A stretch of DNA of 64,000 nt from Euborellia annulipes (Eukaryota > Arthropoda > Insecta > Dermaptera > Anisolabididae): assembly GCA_023213315.1 (NCBI GenBank), contig JAKCPI010022146.1, positions 23,667 through 87,666 of the forward strand, given 5' to 3'. Under the pieces are notes generated by a model, which was given only the letters and a program-made list of their open reading frames with translations, searched no databases and was not told the DNA's origin. This document shows, in pieces, positions 9,621-20,647 of the stretch. Each line of letters opens with the position of its first letter. Within the stretch, counting starts at the first letter, position 1. A program made the position numbers and the translations under genes.

Positions 9621-9700
9621 GAGTTTAAAACAATGGGTAAACTTTATTTATTTTCTATTACAAATTTTTTTGAAGTACAAGAAATGCTGGGACGATAGAA

Positions 9701-10767
9701 TTAAGATTATGGAGAAAAAATAACCGGCGATTGCTTTTCACGTTAAAATAATTTATATGCCTAACGCAAATCATCCTCAGTGAATCAACTGGAACATGGG
9801 GCCCAGCGAGGGCAGGGGGGCGCTGCCCCCCTCTATATAAAAAATAGCTATGTCACAATCTGGACGACCATGATTGCCCCCCCGGACGACCATGATCTGA
9901 CCATGCCCCCCCCTAGTTTGATCGGGCCATGAACTGGAACATAAAAGACACATATAATACAACTGTCCGGCAATTTACAATATTATTTAATCAATTTATA
10001 TACATTATACGATTGTGGGGCGTTTTACAAGCTTATAAAATGCATGTGAAGCAATTCTATATATTGATGGAACAACATCTGATAAGCTGAGGGAAACTGA
10101 AAACAAAAATTATTATAAGATATTTAAAATTACAATTAGAGAGAATAAATTTATTGTTAAATTCATACTTACAATTGTATCTATATACATATAGGCCTAT
10201 GTATATACAATTATTTGTTCAACTAAATGTATATGCCTGGTGCATAGTTGTTTTTCTTTTCTTTTGGTCAATAAATATTATTTATTTATTTATTTATTTA
10301 TTTAATTATTTGTGTATGTTTTAAAACAATTTCTCAGAGTGAACCGCCCGAGTAAAAATGAATAAAAATGATCGAGGGATACACACGCCGCAGCTAGTCT
10401 GCATAGTGAACCAGGGGGACACACAGGGATATACACGCCCACACCAGGGATACACACGCCCACACCAGAGACACACAATTTCTTCTGGTCATTTTCGATC
10501 TGCTGAGGGTATCCCTGGTACGGGCGTGTGTGTCCCTGGTGCGGGGGTGTTAATCCCTGTAAGTCCCCGCTGCGGGCGCGTGTATCCCTCAATCATTTTA
10601 AATGTAAACAGATCTAAATTGTAAATTTGCAGACAGTTGTATATGTTTGTCTTTTATACTCCAGTTGATGCATTGAGGGTTGTTTTCATTAGGCACCGAA
10701 ATATCTGCAAATAAATTATTTTAACGTGGCAAGCAGTCGCTGGTTATTTTTTTCTCCATAAACTTAA
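9701..10767. mobile_element. 1.07-kb foldback element with GC-rich core
   Basis: The outer arms TTAAGATTATGGAGAAAAAA TAACC and the inverse GGTTATTTTTTTCTCCATAA pair. They continue through GATTGC/GCAGTC, CACGTTAAAATAATTTAT/ATAAATTATTTTAACGTG, and further in through ACAACTGTCCGGCAATTTAC/GTAAATTTGCAGACAGTTGT. The centre holds a second inverted array (10358-10600). The left half also carries a C-rich patch (9800-9920). No transposase frame is present. Confidence 0.65.
10358..10600. repeat. Inverted minisatellite array
   Basis: Left side: repeats of about 20 bp of the form GGGATACACACGCCCACACC. Right side: the same unit inverted (GGTACGGGCGTGTGTGTCCC and variants). The outer units ATCGAGGGATACACACGCC and GGCGCGTGTATCCCTCAAT pair. 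Open frames on both strands are products of the repeat. The array could fold into a very stable cruciform. Confidence 0.7.
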
Positions 10768-11803
10768 AATTTTTTTTGATTAATGAGACTATCGTTATGC
10801 TTGATTGAATAATTGAGATTTATTTATTTTAGTTGCTAATCACAGGAAATTTGTCAATATTTAATCTTTTTGGATGAAAAAAGAAAAAAAAAAAATTTTT
10901 ACGAAAATATTTCTGATTCCGAGGTTCAGGTATGTACACATTCAAATTTTATATTTTACTTATATCGATCGTACTATAAAATAGGTGAAGAGCAAGGAGA
11001 AATTTACACTCTAATAATGAATATATTTCAATTCAATAAAAGTCATTTTATTATTACGGTAAATATATAATAAACGATAAATTAGTACGGGAAAAGATAT
11101 TTGCATATAAATCTGTCTCATAAAATCTTTACGATATTTTTGTTCCAATGTTTAACAATTATTATTAGAATATTAAAAAAAATTTATAGCATGTAAAAAG
11201 TTGAATCAATTGAAGAAAGCTCGCATATTTTATGAATAATAAATATTTTTCTTTTTCTTTAATGGAGGTTGAACTCTCTTTTTCTGTGCAATTTTTTTTT
11301 TTTTTTTACTCAAAGGATGATCAGTAATCAGGTGCGGATCCACCGGGGGGTGGGGGAAAATAAGAATACCGTATTTTAAATTAATATAAGTTTCATGGGA
11401 TTAATTTTGATATTCCTTAATTGACTTTTTCCTCAGAAATTTTATATAAACATTTAGACAGTCATTTTAATAAGTAAAATTTTTCTGTATAAGGTGGATT
11501 GAATTCGTATTAAGATTGAGCTAATTTTGATTAAATTTGTGTTGTTGTGGAGCCCGGACAGGTTTGGGTTGAAAAACATACAACAAAGTATTTATTAATT
11601 TAAATAAGCGAAAAATAAAGGTACAGCCGAAAGGGTTGCCATGGTAAGGAAATGTCGATTTGTGTTCAACATGTCCTGCTATTTCTGGACATTATAAAGA
11701 ATTCTAAAAATGGAATTGATTTTGTCACTTTTAAACGAAGAGTCTTGGAAAGCGATATGTTTCAGAAAAAATCTTCAGTTCATGAATAATTAACCTAAAA
11801 TAA
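10768..11803. other. No gene recognised; one hAT-like end
   Basis: CAGGTGCGGATCCACCGGGG at 11330-11350 looks like a hAT-type terminal repeat (CAGG.GCGGATCCA), but I found no matching opposite end. The 66-residue frame at 10870-11070 has no recognisable domain. Confidence 0.3.
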
Positions 11804-11907
11804 TCTCTATATTATAAAAATGAAAAAGGAAAGGAGCTAGGGGTACAATGGGGCCCGACCTTTGGTTAGGGGAAACCCCGCTCCCGAAGGCGGCGCTTGA
11901 TGCCTAG
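11804..11907 (+). mobile_element. Short Helitron-like element
   Basis: Begins TCTCTATATTATAAAAATG, a typical Helitron 5' end preceded by A. It ends with a GC hairpin region (CCGCTCCCGAAGGCGG) and CTAG followed by T at 11908. Insertion between A and T is the Helitron rule. The 104-bp length means heavy internal deletion. It directly abuts an HCE fragment. Confidence 0.4.
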
Positions 11908-11911
11908 TTTT

Positions 11912-12122
11912 AAATATAAAATTTCAACCTCGTAGCTCTTCTACTTATTGAAATATTTTGTTCACAGACACACAGACAGACCCTGTTGCAAAAACCACTT
12001 TTTTAGATTAGGGGACACCAAAACGTGTATATCCATCAAAATCTAAACATCGAATTTTTGACATGAATCCAATACTTTCTTTCTCGCTATATACAATACA
12101 TATATAGGTAAGAGAAAGTAAA
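11912..12122 (-). mobile_element. HCE 5' fragment
   Basis: Minus-strand order: cap hairpin (ends AGAGAAAGTAAAAATTGG on plus), GACATGAATCCAATACTTTC, ATCCATCAAAATC, a CAGACAGACC stretch, and AAAATTTCAACCTCGTAGC. Only the first about 210 bp of the family is present. A further 65-bp piece with AAAATTTCAACCTCGTAGCC lies at 12750-12815. Confidence 0.75.
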
Positions 12123-12865
12123 AATTGGATTTCAATGTCAAACTGCAAAGATTCATTAAAAGGCCTCTCTATTGACCAGATAATAAGATACGAGCATCGT
12201 TTTATCTACACCTATTTATTTCCTTTATAAAAATATATACAGGAAAGTTCAAATATCTCATTTAAATATAGGTTATATGTTATCAATGATACTATGTACT
12301 ACTTATTTATAAAATTGTGTGGAGGAGCATATGGCTGTAGTAGATGGGGGGCCGTCAACCGCCCACCAATAAATAAATAAAAATATAGGTTTGATAAATA
12401 ATTTTATTTCGTTCTTTGATTCGAATAAAAAAAGTTTTAATTTTTGCTAGAAGTAATTTCTATTCACTTAATTCATTGCGATTAGGTTTACTACCCGATA
12501 ACTCAGAAACATCTCTAATATCAATATCTAATATCAAGATACTTTAGTGGGGAGCTTGTATCACAATCAGATTTCACTATCTCGGGTTACTCCTATTAAA
12601 ATTTCAAGCTTTAGTGACTTTAAACTATATATTTAATAATAAATTACCGCAACAAATTATTAATATTTAATTTTATTTAGTATTTGGTTATAATTTTCTG
12701 TAATTGTAAAGGTTGTATTATTTTATTTTCACCCCTTGGATAGATGCATATTTTTTTTAAATATAAAATTTCAACCTCGTAGCCCTTCTAGTTACTGAGA
12801 TATTCACAGATTTGTTAGATATATATAAAGAATGTAGTTTAAACCCTAATTATTTAAAAGACAGT
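12123..12865. other. Non-coding stretch with a small HCE scrap
   Basis: No gene is seen. The region 12310-12370 is G/C-richer (GGGGGGCCGTCAACCGCCC) but has no frame or repeat partner. 12750-12815 is the HCE fragment noted above. Confidence 0.4.
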
Positions 12866-13021
12866 GTTTTTTTACTTTCTCTTACCTATATGTATATGTT
12901 AATATACATATATATAGAGAGAGAGAAAGTATTGGATTCATGTCAAAAATTGGATGTCGAGATTTTGATGGATATACAGGTTTTGAGGTCCCCTGAATCC
13001 AAAAAAGTGGTTATCGCGACA

Positions 13022-13024
13022 TGA

Positions 13025-13055
<31 letters not shown>

Positions 13056-13067
13056 CTGTCTGTCTGT
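13022..13067. repeat. TG/TCTG microsatellite
   Basis: (TG)n followed by (TCTG)n at the standard variable site of the HCE body. A second, longer array with the same placement is at 13403-13462. Confidence 0.9.
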
Positions 13068-13245
13068 GAACAAAATATCCCAAGAACGAAAAGAGCTAGG
13101 AGGTTGAAATTTTATATTTAAGTTGGGCATCTTCATGAGATGTGACACGAAGCTTTTGAACAAAATCGACCAAAGAGTAATCGTACTTTACTGATGCACT
13201 TTTTCAGTTTTTTCGATTTTCTCTAAAATCGCTCCAACCATTTTT

Positions 13246-13404
13246 TTTTACTTTCTCTTACCTCTATATATATGTTAATATATATAGAGAGAGAAAGTAT
13301 TGGATTCATGTCAAAAATTCGATGTCGAGATTTTGATGGATCTTCATGTTTTGAGGTCCCCTGAATCCAAAAAAGTGGTTTTCGCGACATGGTCTGTCTG
13401 TGTG

Positions 13405-13441
<37 letters not shown>

Positions 13442-13960
13442 TGTGTGTGTGTGTGTGTGTCTGTGAACAAAATATCTCAAGAACGAAAAGAGCTAGGAAG
13501 TTGAAATTTTATATTTAAGTTAGGCACCCCCCATGGGACGTGACACGAAGCTTTTTAACAAAATCGACCAAAGAGTACTAGTACTTTACTGATGCACTTT
13601 TTCAGTTTTTTTCGATTTTCTCTAAATTTGCTCCAACGATTTTTTTTTAAATTCAAAAATCAATTATTTTTTAGATTCTCTATAAAATGTATATTCTCAT
13701 TTTGTGATTGAAATCTTCTGAAGACCACTTTACTCTTGTACTCCATAGAAAAGATAGGAGAAATGGTTGCCATGGTATCAAAATATAAATATTTTCCCAT
13801 ACTTATAAATTTTACATTTTGAAAATCGAATGTACCCTACTGTCGGAAACTAAATACATGTCGACACAAAAAATCTGGTGTGACAAGCACAGTACACAAC
13901 TTTCGATTACCGAAGGTAAGAGAAAGTTGTGTGCTGTGCGCCAGTCACACCAGATTTTTT
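13246..13960 (+). mobile_element. Complete HCE (reference copy, 715 bp)
   Basis: Because it interrupts another HCE, both ends are defined. Order: cap hairpin ACTTTCTCTTACCTC/GAGAGAGAAAGTA; GTCAAAAATTCGATGTCGAG; variable TG array; AACAAAATATCTCAAGAACG; palindrome AGTACTAGTACT; TCAATTATTTTTTAGATTC; X-box variant (13766-13779); CGACACAAAAAATCTGGTGT; and a 3' hairpin whose arms AATCTGGTGTGAC and CACAGTACACAACTTTC pair with GAAAGTTGTGTGCTGTG and GTCACACCAGATT. There are no terminal inverted repeats, no coding frame and no target duplication beyond T residues. The mobilising machinery is unknown; hairpins at both ends suggest replication or strand-transfer signals. Confidence 0.85.
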
Positions 13961-14157
13961 TAAATTCAAAAATCAATTATTTTTTAGATTCTCTTTAAAA
14001 TGTATATTCTCATTTTGTCATTGAAATCTTCTGAAGACCACTTTACTCTTGTATTCCATAGAAAAGATAGGAGAAATGGTTGCCATGGTAACAAAATATA
14101 AGTATTTTCACATAGGCCTACTTATAAATTGTACATCTTGAAAATCGAATGTACCGT

Positions 14158-14312
14158 ACTGGATACCAAATGGCTTAAATAAGAATGCCTGGGCGTCCAA
14201 TATGTATATTAATCAATAACGGTTATCGTCAAAGTCTTATATGGCCTGAGTTGCCGAAAAGACTGTGTGAATGTGTGTGTGAGTGTGAGTGAGAAAAAAA
14301 GTGTGTTAAAAA
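14158..14312 (+). mobile_element. SINE1, head missing
   Basis: Starts at GGATACCAAATGGCTTAAAT and continues through TATATGGCCTGAGTTGCCG and a TGTGTGTGAGTGTGAG tail. The tRNA head is absent, so this is a 5'-truncated insertion. Confidence 0.8.
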
Positions 14313-15193
14313 AATGTGGATGGTGACTGAGAGTTGCTCTAGATAAAACTGACATATTTTCTAATAAAAGTCAGGAAATGTTATCTTAAATTACATCTAT
14401 CATCCTCAATATACAAGAAAAGAATACTAAGGTAAAAGAACAAGATTGTAACAACTCTGACTCAGGAATTGGCAATAACAATTTTCTAATTAAATAAAAA
14501 AAATTAAATGAGATCCACAGGAATGCTCTTTTTTGAATAATAAGAATTATTGGAGTATTTTCTAATTCAAACAACAAAAGAGTACTAAACATGAGTAAAT
14601 TCCAAATGCAGAAAAAATGTGTTCACTCACTCCCCCTCTCATAAGAGCGAACGAAGTCATATAATGAAATTAAGCATTCTTTATAAAGACACTTTTTTAA
14701 ATTATATTTAGAGATATGTTTTGGTCATATCTTTGCCTACTGAAATTCATTAAATAAAAACAAAAATGATAATAATTTTCCATTTATGAGTGAAAGAACA
14801 CCTGTGAACAGAAAATTTATTATGAAATGTGTTAAAAGAAATATAAAATATTTTATAAAACTTTTTTTTATGAAAAATATTAAAAGATTACTAGAATATT
14901 TCTTGTTTTTATTTAATAAAAAGGAAAATAAAAGAGGGTCTGTCTATATTATTATGGTAAATGTCGGAAAGCATTTTTTTACTTTTTTTTTTATAAGCCT
15001 TTGGGTTCACGATTCCGTGTATGTTTGGAATTTTCTCTCTTTAAGATGGGCTTTCTGAACCAAGCCTCCTTTCAACTATATAAACCTAAATCCCATAAGT
15101 AAATTTGACATCAATATACATTTATGTGTGACTGTTGACCGTAACAAATTCTAAGTCGAATTCACGAGAAAAAATATTATAGAAGAAAGGAAG
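14313..15193. other. Non-coding AT-rich stretch
   Basis: Frames at 14386-14592 (minus) and 14786-15058 (plus, 90 residues, K/F/I-rich) show no domain and are likely chance. Confidence 0.4.
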
Positions 15194-15393
15194 CAGTGGC
15201 GCAACCATTGTCTTTAATGGAGGGGGAATATTTCTGTTTAGCATTAAGCAGAATCTTTCGGGGATTTTATGGTTAAAAATATTTGAAACAAATGCACAAT
15301 TTTGTTAAAATGAAAAGAAAGAATGTTTCAAAGCCTAAGAAATTAATTATAATTTCACCCGTAAATTCCCCCACCCTCCCAGTTGCTCCACTG
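15194..15393. mobile_element. hAT-type MITE, 200 bp
   Basis: The ends CAGTGGCGCAAC and GTTGCTCCACTG are complementary at 11 of 12 positions. Just inside them GGAGGGGGAA pairs with TTCCCCCACCCTCC. CAGTGGCG is a common hAT terminus. A clean 8-bp duplication is not visible (GAAG only), so the target site may have mutated. Confidence 0.5.
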
Positions 15394-15792
15394 GAAGAAA
15401 ATTATGTTGGTTGTTTTTTTTCTTTATTACTTTAACATTTAAGATATTTCAGAAGAAACCGTAGATTTACTTGTTAACTTTTCATTATTCTATATTTAAA
15501 ATAAATATGTTCAATATAAAAGGCTGTTAGTTTTAAATTCAATAAAAAATATTTTCTATTATTCCAGAGACAGTATTCACTCCAAATTTAAATTCAATAA
15601 AGAAATTAATTAAAATTAAAAGCTGAACAACAAATTGACTCAACATACGGCATAGTATGGCACTTGGGAGGAAATAAAAAATTGCTTGAGGTTGTGGCTG
15701 TGATGTGATTATAATGATGGAGATATCAGTCAAATTGAATTTCTCGAAATTCAAACAGAATATGACTTTCGGCCTGAATTTATTTCTTTTCT

Positions 15793-16366
15793 TTGGTAAT
15801 AGAAAGTTGTGTTCTGGGCAAGTCAAACCAGATTTTTTGTGTCGACATATATTTAGTTTCCGACAGTAGGGTACATTCGATTTTCAAGATGTAAAATGTA
15901 AAAGTATGGGAAAATATTTATATTTTGTTACCATGGCAACCATTTCTATGAAGTACAAGAGTAAACTGTACGTCAAAAGATTTCAATGGCAATATACATT
16001 TTAAAGAGCTTCTAAATAATAAGTGATTTTTGAATTTTAATCAAAATCGTTGAACCGAATTTTGAGAAAATCAAAAAAAAAAACTAAAAAATTACATCAG
16101 TAAAGTAGTAGTAGTACTCTTTGGTCGATGTTGTTCAAGAGCTTTGTGTCAAGTCCCAAGGGGGTACTTTACTTAGGTATAAAATTTCAACCTCATAGCT
16201 CTTTTGGTTCTTGAGATATTTTGTTCACAAACACACAGACAGACCATGTCGCGAAGACCACTTTTTTGGATTCAGGGAACTTCAAATCATGTATATCCAA
16301 CAAAATCACGACAGCGAATTTTTGAAATGAATCCAATACTTTCTATATATATATAAGTAAAAATTT
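15793..16366 (-). mobile_element. HCE copy, minus strand
   Basis: Nearly complete apart from half of the 3' hairpin. Shows GTCGACATATATTTAG, a perfect X-box GTTACCATGGCAAC at 15927-15940, an expanded GTAGTAGTAGTACT in place of the usual palindrome, the CAGACAGACC stretch and a decayed cap hairpin. The open frame at 15539-15826 is partly antisense to its end. Confidence 0.85.
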
Positions 16367-17385
16367 GATTTATTAAAGAATCGCTAGTGTTTGAGTGTAG
16401 AAATTAGAAATATAAAGAGTAGACCTATTGAATTTGACTTCAAAGAAGAAGCAGAGAAAGGGGAATCCGTTTACTTCGTGGAATGAGCAATACAAGGGTA
16501 TATTCCAAGAAATACAGTAGATGCAAACTACAAGCTAATAAATTATTAAATATAAACCTAATTATTCCTTGAACTATTGGATATGTTTGTCTATTAATTT
16601 AGTGAATAGAATCGAATTCTAACCAAAATATCCGGTGTGTGGAATAACAAAATCTCAAGAGAGGTTGCCTACAAACAGGCGTTAAACTTGAAATAAGTTA
16701 GCGTGAATCATACAAGATTGAGAGACTTGCTGATTTAAATAATGTATATTATTTATTAATATTCATGAGAACACACACACACTGCTATTATAATTTCCTC
16801 TTAATAAACCATAATTATTTCCAAGAAATTAAAAAATTTTGTTTAGTTCTATCTTATACCTGTAATTTCATTTTATCGTTCGTCTTTCTTCTTCTCACCC
16901 ACTTTATCAGTTTTCGTTACTCGACTTTATTGACGATTAACTTTAGTAATTTATCTACTGTTTTAACTTCATATTTCAGTTAGCAAGAGCGTTAACTTTT
17001 TCACCTCTTCATTCTTATCTATAATATGTTAAAACTTTACTACTTTGTTATATTATTATATTCGAAACTATTCACGATAACTTTGCTTTGAATAAATAAA
17101 TAAATTTGAGGTGTAATTAAGATGTGAAGAGGCTGACAATAAGTCAATTATCTGAATATCTAAGAGGGGAAAAGACGAAGTGAGAAAGAGATAGAGAAGG
17201 CTTTGATTATAGCTAATAATTTCCCTCTTTACATGGTATAAAGATCATTTGATTTCAAATTAGATAAGGGAGTAGTATTCGAATGTCATTACATAATCCC
17301 ACAGATAGCACTGACGTAGAATGTTGGTTCAGTCCCTTTAACTTTAAAATTTTAAAGGTTGTAATAAAAAAAAAAAAGAGTGGGT
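16367..17385. other. No gene recognised
   Basis: AT-rich sequence with a phenylalanine/leucine-rich 72-residue frame at 16765-16983 that has no upstream or splice context. I see no repeat family here. Confidence 0.4.
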
Positions 17386-17504
17386 CTATTTTTATTTCAT
17401 TTATTCATTATTCTTCTAGTCTGACTGACGTTTTGATCCAAGGTTAGGGTCATCGGATTAAAACGTCAGACAAAGAGAGTAATGAATAAACGTTATAAAA
17501 ATAG
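17386..17504. repeat. Inverted repeat with CTGACG...CGTCAG core
   Basis: CTATTTTTATTTCATTTATT...GACGTTTTGATCC pairs with GGATTAAAACGTC...AATGAATAAACG, ending ATAAAAATAG. The loop AAGGTTAGGGTCATC includes CCGATGACCC on the minus strand, a degenerate relative of the CTGANGA motif. Probably another member of the foldback retroelement group. Confidence 0.5.
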
Positions 17505-17795
17505 ATGTGCAGTTTTAGTAGTATACAAATTTTTGAATTAAATTGAATGAGTTATTTTTCAATTGAGTTTTAATTATAACTATAACAAAGTAGTCTGGCA
17601 TCTATCTCAAAGTTCAGTATCCAGAAATCGACACCTCTATAAATGAATATCCAAACCTATCGATGAGATAAAAGAGTCACTAGTCAATAGCAATTGGCTA
17701 AACGAGCATCACAATCCTGTTTAAATTTAGCAATATTTTGACCGTTTTGAAAGTAAATCAAATATTTTTCGAATCTATATACACCTTACAATACT

Positions 17796-18192
17796 CATGG
17801 CCGAGAGGTTAGAGATGATGTCAAATATCAATGGTGATAATCTAAAAGCCAAGACGAGTGGGTTCGGAACCCAGACAGTCCGATGAATTTATTGAAATCA
17901 TTTGAATACTATGGTATAATAAGATTTAAATTTTCGACCGTTGGTTCTCGTTGAAACATTTTGTAAATTAAAATTAAATATACATATTAAACACTAGGTT
18001 ATTTGTTTCAAAGTTAAGGTTATTTGTTTCGGACCTTTGAAACAAATAACCTAATGTTTAATTTGTATATTTAATTTTAATTTACTATGGTATAAATAAA
18101 TACGCCTGGACCCAAGGTATATCATAATTATAATATAAGCATCATTAAAAGTTTAAATAGCCTAAGATGCCGAAAAACTACAATAGAAACAT
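17796..18192 (+). mobile_element. SINE1-related copy split by an insertion
   Basis: The head has TGGCCGAGAGGTTAGAG and GGGTTCGGAACCC with a longer spacer between them, resembling a class II (Leu/Ser-type) tRNA more than the other SINE1 heads. The body resumes after the insertion at 18096 with AATACGCCTGGACCC and TAGCCTAAGATGCCGAAAA. The insertion occupies 17920-18082. Confidence 0.7.
17920..18082 (+). mobile_element. 163-bp AAACACTAGGTT retroelement insertion with 13-bp duplication
   Basis: Bounded by TACTATGGTATAA at 17907-17919 and 18083-18095. It begins TAAGATTTAAATTTTCGACC, GTTCTCGTTGAAACATTTTG, then AAACACTAGGTTATTTGTTT and the inverse AAACAAATAACCTAATGTTT. The ends match the right end of 7295-7797. 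A 13-bp duplication and the lack of complementary outer termini indicate retroposition by a Penelope-like or SINE-like route, despite the inner hairpin. Confidence 0.65.
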
Positions 18193-18560
18193 CAATTAAG
18201 TATAAATTAGACTGTGAGGCAAAATGAAACTTTTTTTTCGGCCCCGAGATAATTCCTTCAGATTCTTAAGTAAAATGACCTCATGAATCCAAATATGACC
18301 TCCGTTTTCCCCCCCGTACCGTTTTCGGGGGGGGGGAGCCCCTACTTATTTCCCCCTTTTCGTTAAATATAGGGCCATGAATCAAATTTGGAGGGATGAA
18401 AAGGAATATTTTAGCCTTAACATTTCTTCAGAAGGTCTAGAGAAGTGAAAAGTTAAAAAACATTTAACATTTGGATCCAAGGGGTGGATGTGGGGGAGGA
18501 TTTTATCGCTTAAAACGCAAAAAAATCATTAAAAATGATTGATTTTTTCTGATTTTTTTC

Positions 18561-18885
18561 ACTTTTTTCTCCTTTTTTTCCTCCTTTTTCCTACCCCCCC
18601 CTCCCCTTCCTTCACCCCCCCCCACTAAAAAAAAATATATAGTAAAGAGGGGGGGGTGTGGGGGGGCTGCTCTTCCAACAAAAAAAAATATAAATATCTC
18701 TGTTTCTCGTTGGGTTGGTTTAAATTAAAAATATTGGGTTATTTTTTTTTTTTTTTGTTTTTTAAATTTAAAATTTAAAATATAGGGGTTTTTTTCTTTT
18801 TTTTTTTTTTTTTTTATAATTTTTATTTAAAATAATAAAAAAAAAAAAAAAAGAGGGGGGGGGGGGGGGGGGGATTATTACTTTC
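18561..18885. repeat. Low-complexity block
   Basis: Runs of C, G, T and A (for example 17 T at 18800-18816 and a G tract at 18857-18873) with no repeat partner. TTTTTCTGATTTTTT lies on both sides of the block plus the adjacent HCE, which may be an old target duplication. Sequence quality is doubtful. Confidence 0.5.
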
Positions 18886-19558
18886 TCTTACCTCTATATA
18901 TATGTTAATATATATAGAGAGAGAAAGTATTGGATTCATGTCAAAAATTCGATGTCGAGATTTTGATGGATCTTCACGTTTTGAGGTCCCCTGAATCCAA
19001 AAAAGTGGTTTTCGCGACATGGTCTGTCTGTCTGTTTGTGTGTGTGTGTGTGTGTCTGTGAACAAAATATCTCAAGAACGAAAAGAGCTAGGAGGTTGAA
19101 ATTTTATATTTAAGTTAGGCACCCCCATGGGACGTGACACGAAGCTTTTGAACAAAATCGACTCAAAGAGTACTAGTACTTTACTGATGTAGTTTTTCAG
19201 TTTTTTTCGATTTTCTCAAAATTTGCTCCAACGATTTTTTTTTAAATTCAAAAATCAATTATTTTTTAGATTCTCATTAAAATGTATATTCTCATTTTGT
19301 CATTGAAATCTTCTGAAGACCACTTTACTCTTGTACTCCATAGAAAAGATAGGAGAAATGGTTGCCATGGTAACAAAATATAAATATTTTCCCATACTTA
19401 TAAATTGTACATCTTGAAAATCGAATGTACCGTACTGTCGGAAACTAAATACATGTCGACACAAAAAATCTGGTGTGACAAGCACAGTACACAACTTTCG
19501 ATTACCAAAGGTAAGAGAAAGTTGTGTGCTGTGCGCCAGTCACACCAGATTTTTCTGA
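18886..19558 (+). mobile_element. Complete HCE
   Basis: Full module order from cap hairpin to CACACCAGATTTTT, very close to the reference copy 13246-13960. Perfect X-box GTTGCCATGGTAAC at 19361-19374 and TG array at 19033-19054. The high similarity to the copy at 13.2 kb suggests recent activity. Confidence 0.88.
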
Positions 19559-19830
19559 TTTTTTCACAATTTTTTCACTGATTTTCTACATATTCCAGCT
19601 GACAGACCCACCTCACCCTTCCTTAAACATCCCTCAACTAAAAAAAATATATAGGATAGCGGGTGGGGTGTGAGCGATTCCGATGCCCTTACAAGAAGAT
19701 GGAAGATTCACAGCTCCTCGCTGCACAGTTGGTCAAATTGGCAAATATGCGGCTATAACTTTCATTTTTTTTAGGCTGATCTCCACAAATTTAAAGTTAA
19801 ATATACGGATTCTTCTATGTCCTTCAATAT

Positions 19831-20647
19831 TTCCATATTTTATCTAAAGGGGTAAAAATTACTTCTTGTCAAAGTTTGAAAAAAATTTACATGGGGTAGA
19901 CTACCTTTATAAGGGGAAAAATTGAAGTCTTAAGAAAATTTGTAGAGTGGGAAAATAACTTGGGAGGGAGGGGTGGCCTTTAAAAAACGAAATAAAATTA
20001 ATTTTTATATAAAATTCTAAAAGATTTTAATGAGAAAAACAAATGCAATTTTATTCATTAATTTATTTTTATAATTGAATGTGAATTAATGAATATCTAT
20101 AAGGGGATGCCTGGGCCGAGGGGGATCGAATTATATCTAAAACTACAAACAAAGGAAATATATTCATGAAACGAAGAACGGATTTATAGGCTTGTGGCAT
20201 GTTATGACACAGAAACGTAAGCAAATTTAAAAAAAAAATCATCTGAATTTTTAAACTTATAATTAGGGGAGGCGAGTGGAGAAACTGCTTAAGAAAATCA
20301 GCCATTCAGACAGTGACAAAGAAAATTCCACCTCCAAAAATCTCACTTATTACTAGGCCACTGACGAGAGATAAAAGTTTAGGGAATTTATATTTTCAAT
20401 TATTTAATAATAATTTCTTATTAAATATTATAGGAGAATATAAATTCTCTGTTAGAGGGGGTGGAGGGTGAGGAGGGAGGGAAAGAAATCATTGCTTAAA
20501 TGTAAAAAATTTACAAAAAAAAAATAATTTTCTATTTTAATTTTCATTTTTAGAGAAAAAAACTATTTTGTTTATTAGAAGAGGTGATTTACATCCTTTC
20601 TCACCCTCCCTCTGGGGTACACGAATTCACCATAGAGTTATATTTAA
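19831..20647. other. Interior of the composite inverted repeat, nothing recognised
   Basis: AT-rich with G-rich patches (GGGAGGGAGGGGTGG at 19961; GGGGGTGGAGGGTGAGG at 20455). The 78-residue minus-strand frame at 20069-20305 has no recognisable features. Confidence 0.4.

Larger units (their letters stand above)
12866..14157 (+). mobile_element. Outer HCE copy, split by a complete HCE
   Basis: The left part (12866-13240) runs from the cap hairpin to GCTCCAACCATTTTTTTT. The right part (13961-14157) resumes at TAAATTCAAAAATCAATTAT and continues to ATCGAATGTACCGTACT, where a 5'-truncated SINE1 begins. The family consensus across the junction is CCAAC.ATTTTTTTTTAAATTC, so the nested copy sits in a T tract. 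It carries a perfect X-box GTTGCCATGGTAAC at 14079-14092. Confidence 0.85.

Noticed and set aside
10302..10624. Two opposed open frames rich in G, P, T and V
   Set aside because: Both are direct products of the inverted minisatellite array and have no independent support.
11330..11351. hAT element starting CAGGTGCGGATCC
   Set aside because: No matching opposite end or 8-bp duplication was found nearby.
13223..13518. Frames with long HTHTHT or VCVCVC runs
   Set aside because: They are TG/CA microsatellite translations inside HCE copies.
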